The notes beneath the pieces are model-generated. The model worked only from the letters and a program-made list of their open reading frames with translations. It did not search any database and was not told where the DNA came from. Below, in pieces: positions 1 through 9,854 of a stretch of DNA of 64,000 nucleotides. The first letter of the stretch is position 1. Each line of letters begins with the position of its first letter. This DNA is from Clytia hemisphaerica (Eukaryota; Cnidaria; Hydrozoa; Leptothecata; Clytiidae). The position numbers and the translations under genes are program-made. Where the stretch lies: NCBI GenBank assembly GCA_902728285.1, contig CACVBU010000011.1:1-64000 (forward strand), read 5' to 3'.

Positions 1-1420
1 AATTGAAAGAAAAAGATAAAAAAAGTTGACAAATTCTGGGCAATAACTGGGCAATTTGATCCACAATATTCCATCCAGGAGTGCCCTTGGAATCTGTAGC
101 GTTCGATTGTTCATCAGATGTACCAGTAAAATCACTCTCTTGCTCTGTAACAGCATCAGCCTGACGCTCAAAAGGTACTGATGAAGGTCAGGTCTTTTCA
201 ATCCCTGCATCTACAGTATAAAATAAACATTCCTGCTTGATAATAAAGATATTCCATACCAATTTTTTCCTCAGTGGCTTTGTTAGGTGGCCTTTGATTG
301 ATTTGACTTCCCAGCACTTCATTGTGAAGATGGTTTAAAACAGTAACCAATCTTGCATCAAAACTCCTTAAATCTCTGAGAATCTTAGTCTCAGCTTCAT
401 CGATCCGCGAAACATTCTAGCGTGCCAATCCTTCAATAAGGTACGCCTGAAAATTGATAGCGTTGGCTCCCTGGGATGAACTGATGCAGGTGACGATGAA
501 ATGACTCTAATGAAGTACTTCCTCTGGCACAACGGTACTTTGGTAAATCCATCTTTCCCTTCTTGCTTGTACCAATTTGAGTGTACAAAGAAATATTTGG
601 GGGGGTTTTAAATGCATAGTATGTGAAATTTTTGCTCATTATAAATGGTTGCAATTCCATCTTTCAAAAGTGGAACACCCAAACTGTCAGTCAAACCTGT
701 GTAAGCCAAGATAAGATCTTCAATGCTTTTCGTGGTGGCTTCTACTCCTCTGGTCTTCACGAGTAATGGCTTTTTCAACTGCATCATCAGAGGCATAAGG
801 AACACCAGATAACCGAAGCTCCTCTCTTTTGGCTGTCATCAATTGGGTGTAATCGATTTCAACCCATTAAAAAATACAAGCAGAGAGTTAGCCAAGAAAA
901 CATTTATAAAGCGGAAGACTCTCTGAAGTACACCCTTCGCCTAACCTTCTCATAAAATGATAGATGTCAAGACGCACTGACATCTCCTCCCATTCTGAAA
1001 AAGACGGTGAAAACGTGTTTCATCGTCATTACTACAGCAACCCTGTCAGTGTAAAGCAACTTTGGATGTGGTGTATTAGCATTAGCATATCTCCTCATTA
1101 ACCCATTGGCCATTTCTTGTAAACCATAATTTGATTCTGTTGATGTAAGGACAGACTGCAAGACACCACCATACTCATTAGACACATTGGTGACCCAAGT
1201 AGCTGTTCCTCTTGCTTCTCCCGCCAACTTTTTCAAAATTTTCTTCGTTGAATCAATCTTTAAGATGTCCCCAAACACAGATGTGATTTGTGCCTTTGAA
1301 GCATCATCTCTTGACCAAACATCTCGAACATAAGCTGCCATAAACCATTGGGGATGTTGGAACAGTTGTTAACACTGGACATTCTTCAAAACGACAATTC
1401 TTTGGTCAGGTGAGGGAAAA
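1..1420 (-). pseudogene. RNase-H-like transposase-derived gene, flanking copy with the longest 5' extension
   Basis: This is the C-terminal two thirds of a transposase-like protein, read right to left. The longest open part (1341 to 967) starts MAAYVRDVWSRDD, passes ILKIDSTKKI and reaches a putative first catalytic Asp in LLYTDR. A frame break follows at an A-run near 1000. Lower-coordinate segments carry LAYTGLTDSLGVPLL, then KYRCARGSTSLESFHRHL (putative catalytic Glu), then GVEYLY-like and Asp/Glu-rich C-terminal sequence. I recall this order (D, then LD..HF.RR, then RGSTSLESFH) from uncharacterised DDE/RNase-H-like proteins of fish and cnidarians that often carry an N-terminal DUF6729 domain. 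Upstream of 1341 another frame continues as EECPVLTTVPTSP, so a frameshift separates it. Several frameshifts and stops make it a pseudogene. It differs from the array copies by extending past the array junction at about 1272. The family assignment is from memory. Confidence 0.6.
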
Positions 1421-1632
1421 AACTAATTTTTACTTTGAATTCCTCACAAGCAGCAAGATAACCCATACTTCTGCACATCCACTCTTTGCTATGCATTTCC
1501 AACAAAGTGTTTTAAAGTGCACGCGCACTATTCCCTAAAGTTCTGGACTTTAACAGAGAAATGACGTTTTTGTCAGTTGCATATTGATAAGTTAAAACTG
1601 CAGGGAATTGTTCTTGAATGTGTGTTGGTAGT

Positions 1633-1722
1633 AGCCTGGAAATCCAAGCTCAAAATTTTAGAGAAAATAAGTTTTACCTCAGCCAGACAAAGTTCTAAAA
1701 TTATAGAGCTTGGTTCACCTAG
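1633..1722. repeat. Short inverted-repeat (hairpin) element, copy 1
   Basis: Two arms of about 20 bp, CCAAGCTCAAAATTTTAG and CTAAAATTATAGAGCTTGG, flank a short loop. A second copy of the whole segment lies at 38213-38305, including the AGCCTGG lead-in and the ACAAAGTTCTAAAATTATAG arm. Two dispersed copies with the same hairpin design indicate a small mobile or MITE-like repeat. It sits between the two exons of the transposase-like pseudogene. Confidence 0.6.
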
Positions 1723-2518
1723 AAATCAGGTGTACCCCAAATAAATATATGCACATAATGACATGCATAATTTCAAGATGGTATCCCAGCAGTGATAAAT
1801 CATTTAGAATGGCAGCCGTGACCATAAAATATAGACAGTGTGGTGGAAAGTCTGTTAGACAGAAAGTGCAAAGTGAATTTTGGAGAAAAAAAATTATCAA
1901 AACAAACAAAACTTCCAACCCAAAACAGCACTACAAAATTGGCAAACAGTAAAGAAGAATGGAAGCAAAATAAAGGTATACCTTTAGTTCTTTACTTGAT
2001 GCAACCAAGTCATTAAGAAAATTAAAACAAGATGTCTAAGCAAGTATGAAAAGAAAACAACCAGAACATCTAAAAATTCCCATGTCTTGATCTTCTCACT
2101 TCTTCCCTACCATTATTGTTATTCTTATTTGGATGCGTGGTCAAACACCCAAGGGAGATAATTAATTAGGCATTCTATTGTTATTTGCTTTGAAGAAGAA
2201 TAACCAGGGAGATTTGCAAATCAGCCTTGCTCATCGCCCGCGCAATCCAAATACTTAGGCGGACACTTCGAGTCGGCTTGCATAATTTTTTATATGAGCT
2301 CTACCATTCAGATCTCTGATTCGCTTGGACCCTACCAATCGGAATATCCGCACAATCATCCTCAGATCAGAATGCAGACGATCTAGGTAAACCAGACCGT
2401 AAACATAAGGAATATCAAAATCAAAAAAACGTTTACAGGCTGGATATCCAGGCTAGTGTTGGTAGCTGATCAATTAATGCTCGAGTTGTTGATAAAAAAG
2501 GTCTTCCCACAGATGCAT
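1723..2518. other. Intronic or intergenic sequence, no feature recognised
   Basis: AT-rich sequence between the two exon remnants of the transposase-like gene. I found no convincing coding similarity on either strand, no long inverted repeat and no RNA gene. Confidence 0.5.
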
Positions 2519-3175
2519 GCTAGGAACTCAGTAGACAGGAGAACCGCCCTGTATTTTTTTATAATCTGAAGTATACAGGACGGGTATGACCTGTGAGGCA
2601 TAAATCTGCCTCAAATATTTACAGTGGGAGATTCGAATTTAGCGCTGTCCTCACTTACTAAAATAAAAACCAAATTTCGGAAGTTGCGCTTTCTCTAGAA
2701 AAGTGTGACCAGTAAAAGAATAACAAAATTTGATTGGCTATGTTTTCAACCGTTATTAGGATCTGAGAAATTCAAACTCTCAGCCCATACCATGCTATCT
2801 ATTTCGCCATCAGTATATAGAATAAGAAATCATAGCATGAATCTCCAGGCTAGGAACTCAGTTGCTATATTGTAATAGCTTTTGACATCAAGCACTACTC
2901 TCAGTCTACTGTGAATCTTCTTCGAGTGAAGGCTTTTGCCACATACACATTTAAAATCAAACTTGTGTTGGGCCCTTGTGAACCATACAAAAAGTCTGCG
3001 CATTAAGAATTTGTCTGGGTCCGGTTTCACATCAGTATTACTCTCTTGTGGTGGATGATACCAGAGTTGATTTTGAAATTCTTTATCTCGATTGATAAAA
3101 ACTGTTTTACCAATCCACTGCTGCTCTGCCTTGCTTAAGTAGCTCAACCAACCTTTAGGGAGTCTGAGAGAGTAA
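2500..3175 (-). pseudogene. DUF6729-like N-terminal exon of the transposase-like gene, split by an insertion
   Basis: Reading right to left, the exon begins near 3170 after a plausible acceptor (CCTATAG). It encodes LPKGWLSYLSKAEQQWIG, then QLWYHPPQ, FLMRRLFVWF, a CVCGKSLHSK Cys pair and VLDVKSYYNIATEFLAW to 2863. The WYPP...F..R.F.W...C..C...VLD...YY..TE(Y/F)LAC pattern is what I recall for DUF6729, the N-terminal domain of these transposase-like proteins. The expected Cys after EFLA is missing here because 316 bp are inserted. The frame resumes at 2532, where ACTGAGTTCCTAGC is repeated and continues TEFLACICGKTF, restoring the family pattern. It lies directly upstream of the RNase-H-like block on the same strand, so both were one gene. 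The domain name is from memory; the exon continuity across the insertion is seen in the sequence. Confidence 0.5.
2533..2848. mobile_element. About 316-bp insertion with 14-bp target-site duplication (SINE-like?)
   Basis: GCTAGGAACTCAGT occurs at 2519-2532 and again at 2849-2862, exactly flanking 316 bp that interrupt an otherwise continuous coding frame. A long variable-length duplication is typical of LINE-mobilised elements. On the minus strand there is a weak tRNA-like pair of boxes (TGGCGAAATAGAT near 2800 and GAGTTTGAATTTCTC near 2770), which hints at a SINE. The boxes are not at the element edge and no long poly(A) is present, so the class is uncertain. Confidence 0.55.
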
Positions 3176-3504
3176 TCTATAGGCTGCCTGGGGAGTAAAG
3201 GGTCTTGCTTTGTGGGCCATAATACAGAGAAATGATTTTTTAATTGATTTAAAAAAGATTTCAGCCCAAAGTTTGTAGGAAATCCTAATCCCTGCCTCCT
3301 TGTTTTTTTTTAGAATTCTCAATAAGATGACCTTTTATAATCCATTCTCTCAAATCAGATGAAAGAGGCAATGATTTTGCTCAAGCCCATTTTATCAAGC
3401 TTTATTTTGTTTCGTTTAAAAGGTAACCTATAAAATTCATTACTTTCTTGAAATATTTATTCTACCCTTTATGAACAAATTAAAAAAACTATTTCATTAC
3501 AAAG
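3176..3504. other. Sequence upstream of the DUF6729-like exon, no feature recognised
   Basis: This stretch lies 5' of the N-terminal exon on the minus strand. It may contain more of the decayed gene, but I see no supported domain. It is absent from every array unit, being part of the segment lost at the array junction. Confidence 0.4.
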
Positions 3505-4037
3505 AAACGCAAATTAAGGATAGAATTTTACCAAATGATCGTGTCAGTAAAGGTTAGGTAAACAATATAATCAAAAAGCTTGCTGTTTTGTTGTTAGATT
3601 CAATATCATTATTTGCTTTTGCCGCTGGTTGACCAACTTTTGTAGGTTTAGTAGGTGCCTTAAAAAATTATTGTGACAAGAATTGTTAGGAGGGTTCAGT
3701 TTGTAGGCGTGGGTGCCTTTTTGAGTAAAAGTCACGTGGGTTTGTGGGTATTTCAAACTAAATTATTCTAATGAGGTCTTTCTTGAAATTAATGCAAATT
3801 AAGGATTGAATTTTACCAAATGATCGTGTCAGTAAAGGTTAGGTAAACAATGTAATAAAGAAGCTTACTGTTTTGTTGTTAGATTCAATATCATTATTTG
3901 CTTTTGTCGCTTAAAAAATGATATTATAATGGGTTCTATTGACATGTCTTCTAAAAAATTGTCCAACATTAAATTGTTTATTATCATATCTTCCACCACG
4001 TGGTCCACAAAATTTTCGTACATTTGAAATACATGAT
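3505..4037. repeat. Array spacer: two 285-bp direct repeats, left portion of unit 0
   Basis: The GCAAATTAAGGAT...GGTTAGGTAAACAAT segment occurs twice, 285 bp apart. The same pair is found in every downstream array unit (for example 11931 and 12216). Here the first repeat is preceded by unique sequence ending CAGTAAA, rather than by the transposase exon as in the array, so this is the parental context of the spacer. The unit is cut at 4037 by the hAT-like insertion and resumes at 8355. Confidence 0.8.
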
Positions 4038-5075
4038 CAGCGGCGGATCTGAGGGGGTTCAAATGGTTCAGCTGAACCACCCCAACCCTTTTAGTAAATA
4101 AAAAAAACAAAGACCATTTCTTCAAGTGAAATCTAGTTTTCTGATCGGAACTGATTTTTCTTTTTGGTCATATCTCGATATTATTTTACCAGGGGTTGTA
4201 TGCATGTGGCGTGCGTTTCCGTGGTGCGCGCGACAAACTTAGCTTTTTCCACGCTAAAAAATCTTTAGGTTATGTGTGTACGGCGTAGCTAGCTTTCCCG
4301 CGCTGTGAAAAATCTTTGTTATGACTTTTTTTTTTGCGGGATTAATATCTAGCTGTGTTCTGTGCTAGGAAAATCTTTGATTTTGAACCTGGTTCAGAAA
4401 ATGCATCCAGTGAAATGGCAAATTTGAGGTGGTTCAAGGAAATTTCTCGAAAATACGAGACCGACCGTTTTGAGCGTAAAAGATTTTCCTACAAAAATAA
4501 CTTTCAGTCGCATGTCGTCGCCGGCAAAATATTAAAATGATTTGAAGGGTAGCCATTCGTACGGCAAACGACCTCACTTCTTTGCAAGCGTTCAATGCAG
4601 TGTTTTAAAGAAAGGAATTGAAGTCCTGAAAAGTGGTAATAATCAGGCAATAATTACTTATCTTTTTGGTTCAATTTAATCAGTAAATTTGAGAATCACA
4701 CAACAATATCAATCAATGTATGATGATTTTGACAAAGACTCTGTGTGATGGAATTTTCATCTGCTTTTGTTTGATGTGGTGAAGAGTGGACAAAAGAAAA
4801 AGACTTTCATTCTGAGGAAACATTTTTGTTTTGGTTTATCTTTAGAGGAAAAGCATTCATTCCAACAAAAACAAAACTTAAATCAATTTTGCTTGATAAA
4901 TGAAGTTTGGAATTTATTTATGGGAAAGGACTTATTTGTGAATATTTCGTGGAAGTTTATCGTGTCTTGAATATAATCACGAATTTACGTTTGGCTCTTC
5001 TCCCATCATCGGGCATCGGGAATATCGCGGGGAAAAATCTACCTAGCTACATATGGATCACAAGATTTGCGATTG

Positions 5076-5183
5076 GCTACGTTTCGAGAGATTCTTCTCC
5101 CATCATTGGACATTGATGAATTTCACATTGCTACGTTTCGAGAGATTCTTCTCCCATCATTGGACATTGATGAATTTCACATG
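5076..5183. repeat. Two-copy tandem duplication, 54-bp period
   Basis: GCTACGTTTCGAGAGATTCT begins at 5076 and again at 5130. The two 54-bp copies are nearly identical and end in GAATTTCACAT. No function is evident. Confidence 0.85.
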
Positions 5184-5806
5184 GAAAAAAAGCTAGCTAG
5201 CTTTATTTTTGAAAACTATTATAGAAAAACAAAACAAAATTTGTTTTATAGAGACTGGAAGAAAGGTTAGGGAACAACATTTTAGCAATTTGATTGAATT
5301 TGGTTGAAGAATGAAGTTTCTGGAAAGGTGAACCTTCATGCATGCTTCAAGATAATGTGATGCGAGGAAATATTTTTGGTTTCGTCATGTCATAAGAAAA
5401 GAGAGTTCATACCACTTTATACTTGCAAAACAAAACTAAGATTACTTTTACGTGATCATATGAAAATGTGGTGTACTTTTATACAAAAAGAGACATTGGT
5501 GACCTCTGAAAAAATTACCCTCTTGTGCTTAATTGTAGGTGCACATTTTGCAATCTTTTGGAAAAAATCACCCAATTAGCATTTTGTAATTTGTGAAATT
5601 TTCCTGATAAAGTGCCAAACCTTCATTTTCCTTGTTTTTTTTGCGAAAATCACCCCAAAATCAGTTAATAATGACCCCCCATTTTATGAATTTTCTCTGA
5701 GAGTACTGCCCCTGCATCTTCCACCCCCTACAAGTAAGCATATAAGAGTACGATTAAATGCAGAATTTATGAAATGATATATAACAACAATCTCTACCAA
5801 AAGAAT

Positions 5807-6254
5807 TACCTTAAGGGAAGAAATTTTCGCGGAAGAAATTTCCGCGGAATTTAATTTCCCGAATTTGGGCGTAATTCGCGAAATTAAATTCCGCGAAACA
5901 CACCAAAATTGTTAAATCGCGAAATTAAATTCCGCGAAATTCGATTTTTTTTCTTCTTCTTTTATTTTGTTGTTTTTGACCAGGTATTACCAAAAAAGAT
6001 GGACACAATTGATTTTTAAGCATTATAACGTGTATTTTTTATCAAATATAAACAAATATAAACAACTCCGTGATGCTTAAAAGTTAATCTAAGTTGATAA
6101 ATTCTTCTCAATCGCGAAATTAAATTCCGTGAAACTTTTAAAATCGGCTCATTCGCGAAATTAAATTCCGTGAAATTTGCCATTTTGAAACTCTGATTCG
6201 CGAAATTAAATTCCGCGAAAATTTCTTCTCGCGAAAATTTCTTCCCTTAAGGTA
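5807..6254. mobile_element. Palindromic MITE rich in CGCGAAA motifs
   Basis: The ends are TACCTTAAGGGAAGAAATTT (5807) and its inverse AAATTTCTTCCCTTAAGGTA (to 6254), giving about 30 bp of terminal inverted repeat that runs on into CGCGAAA. Within, GCGAAATTAAATTCCGCGAAA-type blocks recur at least five times, some in inverted orientation. No coding capacity is seen. A diverged relative with TACCTTTAGGGAAATAATTT is at about 51002. Confidence 0.7.
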
Positions 6255-6259
6255 TAAAC

Positions 6260-7040
6260 AACACTCCATACAATTGTGAAAGTTGAAAAAGTGCTTTCCT
6301 ACAGATTGTTGATGATTACTTTTAGTACCTTTAATAATGCTTAAAAACATCAAACTTTTTACTTTGAATGTAAAAAGTATATTTTTATGAGATTATTCAT
6401 CTAATTTGAGAGCTAGAATTTCTTGAGTCTATTTGCACATAAAACACATTATATCAGTACTCATGGTGTACTCCACTTTTTGGCAATCTTTTATTTTTCC
6501 ATCTTAAGAATATTGTATTCCCTTGTATGTATTATATAAATAATCTCCTTTATTTTTTAACTTTATCGCTGTTTTCAAAATATTATCCATTTCTGGTTTT
6601 ATAATGTAAACCTGTGTAAACATACTCAACATGAAAAGTTTTTGCTTGATTATCAGCCAATTAATTCGCTACAAAGAAATTCCATAAAAAATGGTTATAA
6701 GAATAAATTATCGAACTTTTTTACTATGTTTTAAATATTCACGAAATGAAACTGAAGTGTGTAAAGTATAAAGTATTTAATATTATAAATTGTCTTATTT
6801 TTTCTTCAAACTTTTCTTCAAAACCATTTATTTGCTCTTTTATCTATGGCTTTCTCAAAAACATTTTCTGCAAGAACCATGAATATATAAAAGAATATAC
6901 ACCAAACAAGCAGTTCTGAGCATGCTCTGGGTGTCTGTTTTATCAAAATAAAAGGTTAAACCAAAGAAATATAAGAAATATAATACTAACTATATTTCCG
7001 TTTTATGAACGTTTTGTGTGATAAGATGAAAAGAAGAAAC
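6260..7040. other. AT-rich interior of the hAT-like element, no feature recognised
   Basis: Low-complexity AT-rich sequence with no supported ORF, inverted repeat or RNA gene. Confidence 0.4.
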
Positions 7041-7184
7041 TAGTTGTGCGCAATTGCAGTTAGGGAATTTCCCAATGTATATATGAATATCACCACAAAC
7101 GATTATTACACGTTCAGCCTCTGGCTGTTCAAGCCGGGTCAAAAAAAAATGGCCTACCGCCCTCCCTTCAACGCATGGGACCAT

Positions 7185-7550
7185 TCAAAAAGCGTACGAG
7201 GGGGAGGGGGGTCTTTGAGGAGAAGTACGTACGCTCGTAATTTTTCCTAAACTGTCTTTTTTGAGAAAAAAACACAATATTTTCACATCAAAAAATGGTT
7301 TTTGCGATTGTTATTTTTCATTTCTCCCTTGGTATTTTTGTTCATCTTATAGATTCTTTTAATTTCTTGAGACTTTGTTATAAATACGACTGGATACCTA
7401 CATATTCTACTGTTACAAGAGTTACAAGTTTCGACTTTGGTTAGGGGGGTGTACCAAAAAAGCGTACGTACGCTGAAGGGGGGTACACATAAAGCGTACA
7501 AGGGGGAGGGGGAGTCAAAAATTTGCCATTTTCGAGCGTACGTTTTTTTG
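7185..7550. repeat. GCGTACG/GGGGGAGGGGG motif repeats
   Basis: The pair AAAGCGTACGAGGGGGAGGGG recurs with variation near 7190, 7460 and 7490. It is accompanied by palindromic CGTACGTACG near 7230, 7465 and 7540. The motifs resemble ends of a small element, but I cannot define one boundary pair. The sequence ends directly against the LINE fragment. Confidence 0.45.
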
Positions 7551-8117
7551 AACGAAACGAAATCGAGGTTTTTAACAACCTGGGAGAGAAAGAAATATAT
7601 CACCGGAATGAATGCAAGAGATGCCAAGTGTGTTATGGAGGCTCGCCTTAACATGCTGCCCTTCAGCGATAATTTCAAAGGGACGGCCAGTGTGGGAAAG
7701 AAATGCGAAAGATGCGAGGAATTTGTTCTAAAGACAGAACATATTTTTGAATGTGAAAAGGGTGCAAATGTTATGAAATTAACGGTGGATGACTTGAAGA
7801 ACGGAGATGATATTGAAAGACTGAAACTGGTCAGCAAACATATAAAATTTTTTTTAGATTTACAATATAAGTAGGGAAAGGTTATTATTTAAAAAACAAA
7901 AAACTAAAAAACAATTATTAGTAGGTAGCGCTAGCCCAATCTCTTTTTACCCTTTTTAGGTTTTAAATTTCTTTCCTTTATTTTTTGGGGTAGCTTCCCT
8001 TTTTCAATGTCCATTTTTAGTTCAATGAGCAGGTTTACGGGCCGCGCTACCGAAAGTACTCGCAGAAATTTTATATTTTGTATATAGTTTTTGCCCACCA
8101 AGGTGGAGTGGTATGAT

Positions 8118-8149
<32 letters not shown>
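7551..8149 (+). mobile_element. 5'-truncated LINE 3' end with poly(A) tail
   Basis: The frame from about 7551 to 7874 encodes NETKSRFLTTWERKKYITGM, then EARLNMLPFSDNFKG, then a CERC...TEHIFEC zinc-knuckle-like cluster (C-x2-C...H-x3-C), then a short helical tail and a stop. The combination K-x-RLNMLPF with C-C-H-C near the C-terminus is typical of the end of LINE ORF2 proteins. It is followed by about 245 bp of 3' UTR and a run of 28 A (8122-8149). The reverse transcriptase itself is absent, so this is a dead 5'-truncated copy. The LINE clade cannot be assigned. Confidence 0.6.
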
Positions 8150-9854
8150 TGAGGCCAATGTTTGGAGTTCATAGGTAATGGGAACTGGTGCAGACGTGCA
8201 GGCGCTCATTAACGTCCCCCAAGTTGAATGGAAAAAAGGGGACACCGCCCAAACAGGGCGGGTACAAAATTTACGCCCAAAACGTTTGTTCCGAAAATTT
8301 TTTTTTGAAAAGAGATTTTTGAACCCCCTCAGAAAAATCCCAGATCCGCCTCTGATGATCCAAATCAATATCAATAATGGCAAATGGAAACGTCAAGTCT
8401 AGAATGAAATCACCTTGAAAAAATGTGAAGTTAACAGTTTGCTCAACATGATCAAGAAATACAGTCAAATTCATTTTGTTGCTTTTATCTACTTCGTGTT
8501 AAGAATGAATGATTTGTTTTCGATTCTTTAGAAATTGAAATTGAAAGAAAAAAGATAAAAAAAGTTGACAAATTCTGGGCAATAACTGGGCAATTTGATC
8601 CACAATATTCCATCCAGGAGTGCCTTTGGAATCTGTAGCGTTTGATTGTTCATCAGATGTACCAGTAAAATCACTCTCTTGCTCTGTAACAGCATCAGCC
8701 TGACGCTCAAAAGGTACTGATAGAAGGTCAAGGTCTTCTTCAATCCCTGCATCTACAGTATAAAATAACATTCCTGCTTGATAATAAAGATATTCCATAC
8801 CAATTTTTTCCTCAGTGGCTTTGTTAGGTGGCCTTTGATTGATTTGACTTCCCAGCACTTCATTGTGAAGATGGTTTAAAACAGTAACCAATCTTGCATC
8901 AAAACTCCTTAAATCTCTGAGAATCTTAGTCTCAGCTTCATCGATCCGCGAAACATTCTAGCGTGCCAATCCTTCAATAAGGTACGCCTGAAAATTAATA
9001 GCGTTGGCTCTTCTCCCTGGGATGAACTGATGCAGGTGACGATGAAATGACTCTAATGAAGAACTTCCTCTGGCACAACGGTACTTTGGTAAATCCATCT
9101 TTCCCTTCTTGCTTGTACCAATTTGAGTGTACAAAGAAATATTTGGGGGGTTTTAAAGGCATAGTATGTGAAATTTTTGCTCATTAAAAATGGTTGCAAT
9201 TTCATCCTTCAAAAGTGGAACACCCAAACTGTCAGTCACACCTGTGTAAGCCAAGATAAGATCTTCAATGCTTTTCGTGGTGGCTTCTACTCCTCTGGTC
9301 TTCACGAGTAATGGCTTTTTCAACTGCATCATCAGAGGCGTAAGGAACACCAGATAACCGAAGCTCCTCTCTTTTGGCTGTCATCAATTGGGTGTAATCG
9401 ATTTCAACCCATTAAAAAATACAAGCAGAGAGTTGGCCAAGAAAACATTTATAAAGCGGAAGACTCTCTGAAGTACACCCTTCGCCTAACCTTCTCATAA
9501 AATGATAGATGTCAAGACGCACTGACATCTCCTCCCATTCTGAAAAAAGACGCACTGACATCTCCTCCCATTCTGAAAAAAGACGGTGAAAACGTGTTTC
9601 ATCGTCATTACTACAGCAACCCTGTCAGTGTAAAGCAACTTTGGATGTGGTATATTAGCATCAGCATATCTCCTCATTAACCCATTGGCCATTTCTTGTA
9701 AACCATAATTTGATTCTGTTGATGTAAGGACAGACTGCAAGACACCGCCATACTCATTAGACACATTGGTGACCCAAGTAGCTGTTCCTCTTGCTTCTCC
9801 CGCCAACTTTTTCAAAATTTTCTTCGTTGAATCAATCTTTAAGATGTCCCCAAA

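Larger units (their letters stand above)
4038..8354. mobile_element. hAT-like DNA element (non-autonomous or composite) with terminal inverted repeats
   Basis: The left end reads CAGCGGCGGATCTGAGGGGG and the right end ends CCAGATCCGCCTCTG, preceded by TTGAACCCCCTCAG, so the ends are inverted repeats of about 25 bp. CAG...CTG ends with GGCGGATC are typical of hAT-type elements. ATGAT is present on both sides (4033-4037 and 8355-8359); intact units have it only once, so it is a target duplication. No hAT transposase or dimerisation domain is recognisable inside. The interior holds a 54-bp tandem duplication, a palindromic MITE, GTACG-rich repeats and a poly(A)-tailed LINE 3' end, so it is probably an old, passively enlarged element. 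Confidence 0.65.
3546..9854. repeat. Array unit 0, interrupted by a 4.3-kb insertion
   Basis: The left piece (3546-4037) carries the spacer and part of the block that encodes IINNLMLDNFLEDM on the minus strand. The right piece (8355-9854) carries the VFLDHVEQ block, the C-terminal gene block and the RNase-H-like block. The two pieces join to one unit of about 2.0 kb. A 33-bp segment around GACGCACTGACATCTCC is duplicated in tandem at about 9516-9581, which is unique to this unit. The unit ends at the standard junction CCCCAAA/GGTT at 9854/9855. Confidence 0.8.

Noticed and set aside
7283-7837. Minus-strand frame of 184 codons
   Set aside because: It lies antisense to the LINE 3' coding end and shows no known domain.
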